Shown here piece by piece: positions 18,091-26,105 of a DNA stretch of 35,886 nt. The DNA comes from Planctomycetaceae bacterium UBA4732 (GTDB lineage: Bacteria > Planctomycetota > Planctomycetia > Gemmatales > Gemmataceae), in the NCBI GenBank assembly GCA_002404095.1, contig DHJA01000223.1:1-35886 (forward strand), given 5' to 3'. The position numbers and the translations under genes were made by a program. The notes below the pieces were generated by a model that saw only the letters and a list, made by a program, of their open reading frames with translations, was not told the DNA's origin and ran no database searches. Every line of letters starts with the position of its first letter. The first letter of the stretch is position 1.

Positions 18091-19104
18091 TCACTTTCCC
18101 TCACGCACGGCAGCGCGAAACGCATCTAGATCAGCACCGGAGATCGCTACATCGAACCAGCGGTCCAATATGTCACGATCGTGCTGCGCTGCGATCTCGC
18201 TGGCTAAGTCCTTCGGCATGGACGAACCGAAGCGAACTTCCAGAACTCGCATCAACTTGGCACGAGCTTGCCCGATTTCGCCCTCCATCAGCCCTTCCTG
18301 TCGGGCTTCGGCCTGCCATTCCAGCACTTGCTGCGATACTTTCATGTTCCATCCCTCCAATGCTTCTTTCCAAACGGCTCGGCGACCGGCCAAGTCCGCG
18401 AACACCAGCGCCAAGCCGGCGTAATCGCTTCTGCGCCGATCATCCGGCTCGGTTTGGGCCAACCTCTTCCACTCCTCAATAATATCACCATTCTCGCCGC
18501 CACGCATTAGCGGCAGCCACGGCAGTACGCATCGCTTCCATTCGCCGGAGGCGATGCGAGCCAAAGTCGCCGCCGCATCTTCCTCGCGCAGGGTGCCTTG
18601 CGTCACCCGTAAATGGAGGCCGTCGCCGTCGAGATCCACTTCTCGAAGGTCCAATTCCGCCAGTTGTACGGGGCCGGTCAGATTGAGCAGCAAGCTGACC
18701 ACCTGGTACTTGCCGCCTTGACCGGGACCGTGCCGCTTCTCGCGGCGCAGGCGGAGGCCGTATTCGCCCAATCGTTCCAGTATGTCGCCGTCCGGCTCCG
18801 TTTGACACTCCACGTCCATTAGGCGCCGTAAGCCGCCGTCGCGCGCCTTGAACTCGGCCACGGTGTCGCACACGCGGTCGGGTTCGCCGGGGAACGCGAT
18901 CGTGCTTACGTCCAACCAGCCCAGGAAAACGAAGTGGGCCGCGAAACGAGGCACACGCCAGGCAAAGAACCCCGCCGGGTTTAACTTGACGGCATAGTGA
19001 CTGGCCTGGTCGAAGACGCCCATCGTTTCGCGCACCCCCACAAGCAACCTACCATCGGCGCGTTGAAAAATCCACAACAGCCGCGGCTCTTCCAACCGGC
19101 CCAT
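18091..19104 (-). CDS. Rpn-like PD-(D/E)XK family protein of planctomycete type
   Basis: 337-residue protein resembling the Rpn/PDDEXK transposase-like nucleases expanded in Gemmataceae. Supporting segments: VRETMGVFDQASHYAVKLNPAGFFAWRVPRF, a candidate nuclease strand DVECQTEPDGDILERLGEY (the E-x-Q form of the ExK motif), the leucine-rich VVSLLLNLTGPVQLAELDLR, TLREEDAAATLARIASGEW, VLPWLPLMRGGENGDIIEEWKRLA, then a C-terminal helical tail of the type QEGLMEGEIGQARAKLMRVLEVRFG...LDRWFDVAI seen in Rpn proteins. ATG at 19104 is used although a GTG at 19167 is in frame; it lies only 54 bases from the divergent HEAT gene start. Rpn relatives promote RecA-independent recombination; activity here is inferred. 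Confidence 0.66.
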   Translation of the reverse strand: MGRLEEPRLLWIFQRADGRLLVGVRETMGVFDQASHYAVKLNPAGFFAWRVPRFAAHFVFLGWLDVSTIAFPGEPDRVCDTVAEFKARDGGLRRLMDVECQTEPDGDILERLGEYGLRLRREKRHGPGQGGKYQVVSLLLNLTGPVQLAELDLREVDLDGDGLHLRVTQGTLREEDAAATLARIASGEWKRCVLPWLPLMRGGENGDIIEEWKRLAQTEPDDRRRSDYAGLALVFADLAGRRAVWKEALEGWNMKVSQQVLEWQAEARQEGLMEGEIGQARAKLMRVLEVRFGSSMPKDLASEIAAQHDRDILDRWFDVAISGADLDAFRAAVREGK

Positions 19105-19158
19105 TAGGCAGGTAGAATTGCGGCATGGCCCGATTTCTGGTCGCGGGGAATATCCGCC

Positions 19159-20550
19159 ATGCGTCACATCTTATCCAGGCTTACGATGGTCTGCCTGCTG
19201 CCAGCCATTGCTTCATTAATCGGCGCCGCCCCTGCCCCGACTCCGGCAGCCGGCTCGGAAGACGAAAAGCTGCTCAAGGCCGCCAAGGTAAGCGTGGACG
19301 GCCCCGGCCTGCTCGATTTCTTTCGGCAACACACCACCACCCCGGCCCAGCAAGAACACATCCTGGCGCTAATCCAACAACTCGGCGACGACTCCTTCAA
19401 AGTGCGGCAGAAGGCGTCGGCCGACCTGGCGGCGCTCGGCCCCCGCGCTGTTTCGTACCTGCGCCACGCCCTCAACGATCCCGATGAAGAGATCAAGGAT
19501 CGGGTCGAGTACTTACTGAAAAATGTTGAGGGGACGGACTCGCAAGCGGCCCAGAGTGCGGCCGCCGCGCGCCTGATTCGCGCGCGGGCGCCTGCGGACG
19601 CCGCCATAGTGTTGCTGGCCTATGTGCCGGACGCCGACAACGACGCCGTTGAGGACGAAGTGCTTGCCAGCCTAGCCGTTCTTGCCGTCCATGACGGTAA
19701 AGTGGACGCGCCTGTCGCGGCCGCTCTCAAGGATAAGCAATCCAGCCGCCGCGCCGCCGCCGGCCTAGTGCTAGGTCGATCCGGCACGCCCGAACAGCGC
19801 GCCGAAGTGCATACACTTCTGCTCGACGCCGACCCGCGCGTCCGCTTCCGAGCCGCGCAAGGGCTACTGGCCGGCCGCGACCATGCGGCCTTACCGACGT
19901 TGATCGCCTTGGTGAAGGACGGGCCGACGGACCTTGCCTATCGCGCCGATGAACTGCTCAGCTGCGTTACCCGTGTGAGCCACGTCCCCTTCGCCGAAGA
20001 CCCTGGCACCCGACAAAATTGCTATAAGACGTGGGCGAATTGGTCGCGGCGCTATGGCAAAGTCGTTGACCTCAACCGGGCCGCCGTCGATCTGCCTGCC
20101 TTCAATCCGGCCCTGCGCGCCCGCGAGGTCGTGCGTCAGTGCTTCAACGCCCTCGTGCAAAACGACTTGGCCGCTTTCAAAAAAACCGTCGGGCTGCCGT
20201 TCCACTTTGGCGGCGATGCAACCTATACGAATAGCGACGCCCTGAACAACTTTTTCAACCAACGCCCTCTAGGCGTCCAAGGTCAACCGTTCGTCCCCCT
20301 TATCGTCGGTATGGCTTCGCTGGAAGACTACCAGGGCAACGGCGCCCAGCCGAGCGAACAGCAGTTCATCAAAGGTCTGCCCAATAAGTCAGACGACTTA
20401 GTGTTCATCGTCCAGCCGCAGCAGATCGGCGTCATCAATCCCAATCTGGAGGTAACCCAGGGCAACCTGTTCCTGGTGCGACTTGGCGGCGAACAGCCGT
20501 CCGTCATCGGGCTAAGTCAAGGGCGCTCGGGGTTTAGAATCAACCGTTGA
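19159..20550 (+). CDS. exported HEAT-repeat protein
   Basis: 463-residue protein with an N-terminal signal peptide (about residues 1-23, MVCLLPAIASLIGAAPA). HEAT/PBS-lyase-like repeats follow: ILALIQQLGDDSFKVRQKASADLAALG, VSYLRHALNDPDEEIKDRVEYLLKNV, then a run about 120-265 with RRAAAGLVLGRSGTPEQRAEVHTLL and VRFRAAQGLLAGRDHAALPTLIALV. The C-terminal part (about 300-463) is a different globular domain with LRAREVVRQCFNALVQNDLAAFKKTVGLPF and beta-rich ending, resembling an NTF2-like fold. HEAT arrays usually bind other proteins; partner unknown. It is divergent from the Rpn-like gene and ends seven bases before the convergent hydrolase. Confidence 0.75.
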   Translation: MRHILSRLTMVCLLPAIASLIGAAPAPTPAAGSEDEKLLKAAKVSVDGPGLLDFFRQHTTTPAQQEHILALIQQLGDDSFKVRQKASADLAALGPRAVSYLRHALNDPDEEIKDRVEYLLKNVEGTDSQAAQSAAAARLIRARAPADAAIVLLAYVPDADNDAVEDEVLASLAVLAVHDGKVDAPVAAALKDKQSSRRAAAGLVLGRSGTPEQRAEVHTLLLDADPRVRFRAAQGLLAGRDHAALPTLIALVKDGPTDLAYRADELLSCVTRVSHVPFAEDPGTRQNCYKTWANWSRRYGKVVDLNRAAVDLPAFNPALRAREVVRQCFNALVQNDLAAFKKTVGLPFHFGGDATYTNSDALNNFFNQRPLGVQGQPFVPLIVGMASLEDYQGNGAQPSEQQFIKGLPNKSDDLVFIVQPQQIGVINPNLEVTQGNLFLVRLGGEQPSVIGLSQGRSGFRINR

Positions 20551-20557
20551 ACCACGG

Positions 20558-21415
20558 TTAAATGGATTTTGACGACTCCGTTTGTCGCCTTAACCAATCC
20601 AGCAAATCCGTGATGTGCCATTCGGGATTCGCCTCGAACTCCAGCGTATGATGCGCGTCGGGGTATTCCACAACCTCTTTCGGCCCCGCGAATCGCCGCA
20701 CCAGATCGCGCGTGGGCCGGTTGTCGATAATGCAGTCGCGCCCGGCCAGCATCAACAAGACCGGAACCTTGATGCGCGAAGGGGCATCGCGAAGGTACAA
20801 GTCAAGCGCTGCGCTGCCGATGAGAAATCGGGCCGTCGCTTGATGGAGGGTGAGCGGGTCTTCGCGCAGGAACTTCAGCCACTTCTCCGTCGCGGTGAAT
20901 AATCTCGGGTCGCTCAAGGGGATTGGAAACAGTCGCGTCGGACGGGTCAACCGCGCCCATACCACAGCCGCTTTTTCGCTCAAGGACAGCGATAGCCGAT
21001 GGTAAAAGCCGGGACAAAGAAGAGCCATCCCATCGACCAATCCCGGCCGCCGTTTCACCACGCCGGCCGCCACTTTGCCGCCCCATGAGATTGCCACGAC
21101 GAACGTCTTTAACACGAAATCTTTCTTCCGCGCCTCCAGGAATTCCGCCACGTCCCGCAAAAGCCGACGAAAACTCGGGGCGTCGCCTCGGTCCTGCGCG
21201 TTGAGGCCCGAGCCGCGACGGTCGAGGAAGAACACCTCGAAGCCGGCCTCCGCCAGCCGGCGACAGGAATGCTCATACCAACCGCCGTGGCTCTGGATGC
21301 CGTGGATGCAGACCACGCGGGCGCGCACCGGCCCCGCGGCGGCGTAGCGTCGGTAACGCCATAAGTAGCCGTCGCTGGCGGCATGGGTTTCGAGGATGAA
21401 ACCATCGTCGGTCAG
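20558..21415 (-). CDS. alpha/beta hydrolase (serine hydrolase, Hydrolase_4-like), apparent CTG start
   Basis: 285-residue alpha/beta-fold hydrolase related to monoacylglycerol lipases and lysophospholipases. The oxyanion region is VVCIHGIQSHGGWYEH; the nucleophile elbow is VAISWGGKVA (Ser in A-x-S-x-G); the acid is in LLMLAGRDCIIDN and the histidine in DAHHTLEFE. No ATG, GTG or TTG fits the expected N-terminus. CTG at 21415 does: it gives LTDDGFILETHAASDGYLW, has AAGGAG eight bases upstream, and overlaps the stop of the enolase-superfamily gene (CTGA). The frame runs further upstream inside that gene, but this part shows no family similarity. Substrate is unknown; an ester or thioester is expected. 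Confidence 0.82.
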   Translation of the reverse strand: MTDDGFILETHAASDGYLWRYRRYAAAGPVRARVVCIHGIQSHGGWYEHSCRRLAEAGFEVFFLDRRGSGLNAQDRGDAPSFRRLLRDVAEFLEARKKDFVLKTFVVAISWGGKVAAGVVKRRPGLVDGMALLCPGFYHRLSLSLSEKAAVVWARLTRPTRLFPIPLSDPRLFTATEKWLKFLREDPLTLHQATARFLIGSAALDLYLRDAPSRIKVPVLLMLAGRDCIIDNRPTRDLVRRFAGPKEVVEYPDAHHTLEFEANPEWHITDLLDWLRRQTESSKSI

Positions 21416-22578
21416 AACAGCGTCTCCTTCCTTACCGTCACCCTTTCCAGGGCGCGAAGGTCGATGGTGACGCCGAGGCCCGGGCCAGGAAGTGCCGGCG
21501 CCCAACCGCCCCAGCCGAATGTGAAATCGCGCGTGCCCAGCGCCTCACGCACCAAATGTCGGTCGTAGGAACCTTCGAGGAAGCGCAGTCCGCTGACGCT
21601 GGCGGCGAAGTGCCGGCCGGCAGTGGTCAGCACGGCCGTCTCGCCGATCTGACAGCCGAGCTGGCAAGCGAGACCGTTAGCTTTGGCGAATTGAGCCAGC
21701 CGCAAAGTCGGAATAAAACCGCCGCACTTCGACAGTCGCAAGTTGAAGAGGTCGCACGCGCCGAAGGCGACCGCCCGCTCCGCATCGACCATGCCGCACA
21801 GCGATTCGTCGAGCATCAACGGCGTTCGCACTTGCCGACGTACTTCGGCCAGCGCCGCCAATTCCGCGTGCGGCAACGGTTGTTCGACCGAACTGATGCC
21901 GAACGGCTCCAGGGACTGAATACGCTGGACCGCCTCACCAGCCGGCCATGCTTCGTTGGCGTCCACGCGCAACTCCATGCCGGCGCCGACGCGCTTGCGG
22001 ATCGAGCGCAGCCGTTCCACGTCGTCCTGGCCGGTGATGCCAACCTTCACTTTCAGCTGGCGGAAGCCATATAACCGCATCGCCCAAGAGGCCAGCCGCA
22101 ATTTGAACCCTTTGGCAGACGTGATGGCGGTGCTGTATTGGACCTTCGACCGCGGCTGATAAAGGTCCGGCGCCAATAGGCGAGTCGCGTCGGAAAGCGG
22201 TGCTCCGAAGCGCCGGCCGTAGGCGTCAAGGACGGCAAGTTCGACGGCGCAGCGGGCCGCGTTGCCCTGGATACCGCGGTCGTCGCCCGCCACGTCGGCC
22301 AGTCGCAGCCGTTCGGCGAACGTCGTAGCGCCGGCAAAATCGGCGCAGTCCTCTCGTTGCGCCGCCAAGTCGCTGCGCCGGAGCAAAGCCAGGGCGGAGT
22401 CGATGGTCTCGCCGGTGACGTAATCACGCGGTACGCCTTCGCCCCAACCTTCCGTCTTGTCCTCCAACACGCAGCGCACCAACAGATTGTCGGTGTCCGT
22501 CCGGCGGTGCGAGGCGTGACGAATGGGCTTTCGCAGCGGAATGCGTACATGAAACGCCGTTAATTCAGCTATTTTCAC
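21412..22578 (-). CDS. enolase-superfamily enzyme (mandelate racemase/muconate lactonizing type)
   Basis: 388-residue protein of the muconate-lactonizing/dipeptide-epimerase subgroup. The N-terminal capping domain (ELTAFHVRIPLRKPIRHASH) is followed by a barrel with catalytic residues in order: KVKVG (the KxK pair), the metal ligands in RVDANEAW, SVEQPL and MLDESL, and the second lysine in LRLSKCGGF. These members abstract an alpha proton from a carboxylate; o-succinylbenzoate synthesis, dipeptide epimerisation or lactonisation are possible, and the substrate cannot be told from sequence. GTG at 22578 is chosen because GGGAGAG lies about eight bases upstream. Its last codons overlap the hydrolase start, so the two enzymes are translationally coupled and may share a pathway. 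Confidence 0.88.
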   Translation of the reverse strand: MKIAELTAFHVRIPLRKPIRHASHRRTDTDNLLVRCVLEDKTEGWGEGVPRDYVTGETIDSALALLRRSDLAAQREDCADFAGATTFAERLRLADVAGDDRGIQGNAARCAVELAVLDAYGRRFGAPLSDATRLLAPDLYQPRSKVQYSTAITSAKGFKLRLASWAMRLYGFRQLKVKVGITGQDDVERLRSIRKRVGAGMELRVDANEAWPAGEAVQRIQSLEPFGISSVEQPLPHAELAALAEVRRQVRTPLMLDESLCGMVDAERAVAFGACDLFNLRLSKCGGFIPTLRLAQFAKANGLACQLGCQIGETAVLTTAGRHFAASVSGLRFLEGSYDRHLVREALGTRDFTFGWGGWAPALPGPGLGVTIDLRALERVTVRKETLF

Positions 22579-22714
22579 CGCGAATCTCTCCCTTTGTCGA
22601 TGCGACCGTCTTCCTTCGCCCACTGTACGAGCCGCGTCCGGCGCCGGCCATAACTTACCGGCCGTAACAATTGCCGCGAGCGGAACACCCCCCGCAAATG
22701 GACCGAAGGTTTTT

Positions 22715-22733
22715 TTTGGAAAACTTTTCCAAA
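22715..22733. promoter_or_regulatory. perfect 9-bp palindrome, candidate operator
   Basis: TTTGGAAAA (22715-22723) and TTTTCCAAA (22725-22733) are exact reverse complements around a single C. The site ends six bases before a -35-like box, a position typical for a dimeric regulator. It could act on either divergent gene. Confidence 0.5.
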
Positions 22734-22738
22734 TGTGG

Positions 22739-22767
22739 TTGATATCAGTCGCTGACGGGTTTAGCAT
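22739..22767 (+). promoter_or_regulatory. candidate sigma70-like promoter for the BON gene
   Basis: TTGATA (22739-22744) and TAGCAT (22762-22767) match consensus at five and four of six positions with a 17-base spacer. The expected transcript would have a leader of about 230 bases before the BON start codon at 23006. Confidence 0.4.
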
Positions 22768-23005
22768 AGAGACGGTTATGGGGCGCGGCGGACGCGGGCC
22801 TGCCCCTGAAGTCCTTCCAGACAGGACTTCGGCTCCTGAGCTGTTCAGGAAGCGAGCGGTGCGGCCGCCTGACCAGCGATATCCGGACGAGCCAGGATCG
22901 AAGCAACAGCCGCGTTTCCGAATCGGTGCGCCCGGTTGTTTGGAAGGGGTTGGGACACCCCGGACGGCCGGGGCGAGTGCGGGTCGGCGTCTGAGGAGCT
23001 TCATC

Positions 23006-23242
23006 ATGTCATTGATCACTTTAGAATCGTCGCGAGCCTGCCAGGCTCTACGCGGTAGCGCGCTGCCCGCGCTGCGTAAATTGTCGTTGCAAGAGACGGA
23101 AGCCGTGGTCGTCATCAACGGCCGCGTGTCCAGCTACTATCTGAAGCAGCTGGCCCAGGAAGCGGTCATGCCGGCGCTGGATGGGCGCGAACTGCAAAAT
23201 CAGGTCGCGGTTGTCCGCGAACCCGCGATGTATCAGAGCTGA
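23006..23242 (+). CDS. BON-domain small protein
   Basis: 78-residue protein that is essentially one BON domain: an initial helix (CQALRGSALPALRKLSL), then ETEAVVVINGRVSSYYLKQLAQEAVMPALDGRELQNQVAVV. This is the alpha-beta-beta pattern with the conserved Gly-Arg-Val turn and the following helix. BON domains bind phospholipid or act in envelope proteins, but this member has no signal peptide, so cytoplasmic use is likely. ATG at 23006 is set by GAGGAG (22993-22998) seven bases upstream. A small stem with T-rich tail follows it. Confidence 0.82.
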   Translation: MSLITLESSRACQALRGSALPALRKLSLQETEAVVVINGRVSSYYLKQLAQEAVMPALDGRELQNQVAVVREPAMYQS

Positions 23243-23244
23243 GC

Positions 23245-23265
23245 GGCCAGGGTTTTTGGCCTTTC
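23245..23265 (+). terminator. weak intrinsic terminator candidate after the BON gene
   Basis: GGCCA (23245-23249) pairs with TGGCC (23257-23261) just after the stop codon and is followed by TTTCT. The five-pair stem and short T-run make it weak. Confidence 0.35.
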
Positions 23266-23316
23266 TCCCGTCCTAGTTTGCTGCTTTGGTATCCGTAAAG
23301 AGAAGATTGGATGTAC

Positions 23317-23348
23317 GGCATAGGGGCGGACGTCGCCGCCCCTATGCC
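23317..23348. terminator. 13-bp perfect hairpin overlapping the antiporter stop codon
   Basis: GGCATAGGGGCGG (23317-23329) and CCGCCCCTATGCC (23336-23348) are exact reverse complements with a six-base loop. The right arm contains the stop codon of the minus-strand antiporter gene (23342-23344). No T-run follows on that strand, so it may protect the mRNA 3' end rather than end transcription by itself. Confidence 0.5.
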
Positions 23349-24745
23349 GCCTCGACTTCCTTGACGGGCGCGCCTGGCTGAGACAGTTCCAGGAGTTGCA
23401 GGAGCGGCGTCGTCGCCATCGTCGTAACCAGGGCCATGAGTACCATCATGGCGAACAGCGTCGGCGAAATTACCCTCAGCTGTAGCCCGACGTTAAGAAC
23501 GATCAATTCCATCAGTCCGCGCGTGTTCATCAACAGCCCCAGCGACGTAGACGTCCGCCAGCTCAACCCGGTCCATCGAGCCGCACCGAACGTACCTCCG
23601 AATTTGCCGGCCGTGGCCGTCACCGTGATGAGTCCGCACAGCAGCCCATACTCCAGGTTGAAGTCGATCAGGGTGCGCATGCCCGTCAAGGCAAAGAAGG
23701 CCGGCAGCAGGAAGATCGTCACTACGTCGCTCATGCGCCGCGTGAATTCACGGGCGACCGTGCTGTCATGGGGGATCACGGCGCCGAACAGAAAGGCGCC
23801 GAACAGTGCATGAATGCCGATTGCCTCCGTCGCCAAAGCTGACAACAGCAATCCCAGGAATACAAGGGCGGCCACACCCGTCGAGAGGCGGCCGCGGTCG
23901 AACCGCGTGGTCAACCATACGACCGCCGGCCGGACCGCCAGGAACAGGAAAGCAACAAAGGCGGCCGTCCCAAGAAAGACGAGTCCTAGCCCATCCACCC
24001 GCGCCTGGACCACTCCGACCACCAGGGCCAGCAAGCACCATGCCGTCACGTCATCAACGGCCGCGCACATCAGGGCGGTCGCTCCCAACTGCGTCTGTGT
24101 CAGCTTGCGGTCGGTGAGGATGCGGGCCAGGACAGGGAAGGCGGTGACGGACATGGCGACGCCCATGAACAGCGCGAAGCTGGTGAACGGCACGTCGCTG
24201 CTCGACAGGCGCGGGTAGAGCCAAAGTGCCAGAATGGAGCCAAGAACGAAGGGACACAAGATACTGGCGTGGGAAATAGCCACGGTTGCGTGTGCCCGTT
24301 CGCCCGACAGGCTGGCGTTTAGTTCCAGGCCGACGAGGAACATATAAAGGATGACGCCGAGCTGCGCGATCGCCTCGAGGTATGGAGCAACCGACTCAGG
24401 CAGCAGAAAATGGTACGCCTCCGGCGAGAGTCGTCCGAGCAGCGTCGGACCGAGGAGGATGCCGGCCGCCACCTCGCCGATGACCGGCGGCTGACCGATG
24501 TACTTGAAAACGCGGGCGAGTCCCTGCCCGGCCGCGATCACTGTCGCCAGGGCCAGGAGAATGTGAAAAACGTCCACTTTAACGTCCGATTTCGCCTCGA
24601 CTACGGCGGCAGGCGCCGGCGCCGATAGGGTTTCACCGTAGGCGCGGATGAGCAGGAAAGCGCCGACGCCGGTGACCAGCAGTACGGTATAGCCGAGATA
24701 GGACCAGAGGTGAAAAGGCGAGGCGTTCGCGGAGTTCGGAGACAT
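23342..24745 (-). CDS. CPA2-family cation:proton antiporter
   Basis: 467-residue multi-pass membrane protein of the monovalent cation:proton antiporter-2 family (KefB/NapA-like), exchanging Na+ or K+ for H+. After a separate first helix (YLGYTVLLVTGVGAFLLIRAYG) and a hydrophilic loop come about twelve helices. Family marks are GQPPVIGEVAAGILLGPTLLG, LGVILYMFLVGLELN, MGVAMSVTAFPVLARILTDRKL, the ion-site aspartates in ALMCAAVDDVTAWCLLAL, and the late MNTRGLMELIVLNVGL. No cytoplasmic TrkA-N domain is attached. ATG at 24745 (MSPNSANASP) is preferred to an upstream in-frame ATG at 24817, whose extension lies in the hairpin. It follows the halogenase-like gene on the same strand after an 85-base gap. 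Confidence 0.93.
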   Translation of the reverse strand: MSPNSANASPFHLWSYLGYTVLLVTGVGAFLLIRAYGETLSAPAPAAVVEAKSDVKVDVFHILLALATVIAAGQGLARVFKYIGQPPVIGEVAAGILLGPTLLGRLSPEAYHFLLPESVAPYLEAIAQLGVILYMFLVGLELNASLSGERAHATVAISHASILCPFVLGSILALWLYPRLSSSDVPFTSFALFMGVAMSVTAFPVLARILTDRKLTQTQLGATALMCAAVDDVTAWCLLALVVGVVQARVDGLGLVFLGTAAFVAFLFLAVRPAVVWLTTRFDRGRLSTGVAALVFLGLLLSALATEAIGIHALFGAFLFGAVIPHDSTVAREFTRRMSDVVTIFLLPAFFALTGMRTLIDFNLEYGLLCGLITVTATAGKFGGTFGAARWTGLSWRTSTSLGLLMNTRGLMELIVLNVGLQLRVISPTLFAMMVLMALVTTMATTPLLQLLELSQPGAPVKEVEAA

Positions 24746-24765
24746 GGTATGCCCCAAGGAACAAC

Positions 24766-24809
24766 GCTTCGGAAAAGCTTTACTCAAGGCGAAAGCGCTT
24801 TTCCGAAGC
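24766..24809. repeat. 13-bp perfect inverted repeat between halogenase-like and antiporter genes
   Basis: GCTTCGGAAAAGC (24766-24778) and GCTTTTCCGAAGC (24797-24809) pair perfectly around an 18-base loop. It lies between two minus-strand genes, 20 bases upstream of the antiporter ATG, so it may separate their expression or serve as an operator. No T-run follows. Its GGAAAA...TTTTCC core is shared with the palindrome at 22715-22733. Confidence 0.6.
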
Positions 24810-24830
24810 ATTGCCAACCTACATCCCGTT

Positions 24831-26105
24831 TCAGTCCGCCTTTGCCTGGGCCGCCGCGTCCATCTCCGCGCGGATCACCCGCATCGGCTCGACCACTTCA
24901 TCGACATCGTCTTTGAACAGATCGCCGATGAGGAGGTCGGTCAGGAGACCTTTGAAGTGCGGATAGCGCTTCACGAACCGCCCGAAACTCATGCCGTCGT
25001 AGTACGCGACCACCAGTTGCCTCATGCGGTCCATGCCCTTGGTGAACTCCGGCTCCCACTTGCCTAGCTGCGCCGCCGAAGTGTCGCCCTTTTGCAGCCC
25101 TTCCACCACGGCGTCGGCCGCCATCGACCCCGACTTCAGCGCCAGTAACACGCCCGACGAATAGAGCGGGTCGAGAAAACCGAAGGCGTCGCCAACCAAC
25201 ACCCATCCGTCGCCGGAAGAGCGCTTAGAGCGATAGGTATAATCCTTGGCGGCGCGGAATGGTTCGACCCGCTTGGCGCCGGCGATGCGCTGCTTGACGC
25301 CGGGACAGCGCTCGACTTCCTCGAAATAGATCGCCTCATGGTCTTTGTCGCCGCGGTTCTTGAATAAATAATCGTAGTCCGCCACGACGCCGACGCTGAT
25401 GGAATTGTTGTGTTGGGGGATGTACCAGAACCAGCCCTTTTTTCCCTCCGTCTGGATGACGAGCGTGGCGCCCTCGTCCTTGCCCGTGCCGCGCTCGGCG
25501 CCTTCCCAGTAGGTCCACAGAGCGGCCTTCTTTAGTTCCGGATCCCATTCGCGCAGCCCGAACCGGCTCATTATCATCGAACTCTGGCCGCTGGCGTCCA
25601 CAACCACGTCCGCGCGTACTTCGCGCTCCGTCCCGTTTTCCTCCTGGAGCCGGACGCCGACCGCCCTGTCGCCCTCGAACAGCACCTCCAGTACGCGCAC
25701 GCCCTCATGCACCTGGACGCCGTGTTCGCGGGCGTTGTTGAGCAGCATGAGGTCGAACTCGCTGCGGATCACCTGCCACGTCTGCGAAGATTCGTGCGGC
25801 TTATGATCGGCGAAGTAAAACGGTTCGGACAGTTTGCCATGCTGGTTGATGAATTGAACGCTGTGCTTTTTGACGAAGGGGCTGGCCTTCATTTTATCGA
25901 GCATATTGAGGCGTTTGAGTACCCAATAAGTCTCAGGAATGAGCGATTCGCCGATGTGGAAGCGCGGGAAGTGTTCGCGCTCGAACAGCTCCACACGGTA
26001 GCCTTTCTGGGCGATGAGCGTAGAGACGGTGGACCCGCCTGGACCGCCGCCGATGACGATGACGTGCGGATGTTGGCCGTTGTTGGTGGATGGTTTCGAG
26101 GACAT
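24831..26105 (-). CDS. FAD-dependent halogenase-like oxidoreductase
   Basis: 424-residue flavoprotein of the tryptophan-halogenase/geranylgeranyl-reductase-like group. The FAD-binding Rossmann motif is VIVIGGGPGGST (Gly19 to Thr26); FPRFHIGESLIP is the second flavin motif shared with halogenases; GWFWYIPQHN (about residues 222-230) is the WxWxIP signature of flavin-dependent halogenases; and WVLVGDAFGFLDPLYSSGV is the flavin-phosphate GD motif. A possible active-site lysine lies in PFVKKHSVQF. It could halogenate a small metabolite, but many WxWxIP proteins are uncharacterised and may be ordinary oxidoreductases. ATG at 26105 (MSSKPSTNN) has GAGAGG upstream; the longer open frame is not family-like. 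Divergent from the ROK gene, upstream of the antiporter. Confidence 0.8.
   Translation of the reverse strand: MSSKPSTNNGQHPHVIVIGGGPGGSTVSTLIAQKGYRVELFEREHFPRFHIGESLIPETYWVLKRLNMLDKMKASPFVKKHSVQFINQHGKLSEPFYFADHKPHESSQTWQVIRSEFDLMLLNNAREHGVQVHEGVRVLEVLFEGDRAVGVRLQEENGTEREVRADVVVDASGQSSMIMSRFGLREWDPELKKAALWTYWEGAERGTGKDEGATLVIQTEGKKGWFWYIPQHNNSISVGVVADYDYLFKNRGDKDHEAIYFEEVERCPGVKQRIAGAKRVEPFRAAKDYTYRSKRSSGDGWVLVGDAFGFLDPLYSSGVLLALKSGSMAADAVVEGLQKGDTSAAQLGKWEPEFTKGMDRMRQLVVAYYDGMSFGRFVKRYPHFKGLLTDLLIGDLFKDDVDEVVEPMRVIRAEMDAAAQAKAD

Larger units (their letters stand above)
22579..23005. other. gene-free divergent intergenic region with palindrome, promoter and structured leader
   Basis: 427 bases between the divergent enolase-superfamily and BON genes. 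The left part (22579-22714) shows nothing I can name. From 22715 there is a perfect palindrome, a sigma70-like promoter pointing right, and then a leader of about 230 bases with two small hairpins: GAAGTCC (22808-22814) with GGACTTC (22824-22830), and CCTGA (22835-22839) with TCAGG (22845-22849). The frame that is open across it is Arg/Pro-rich and not convincing as protein. Confidence 0.5.
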
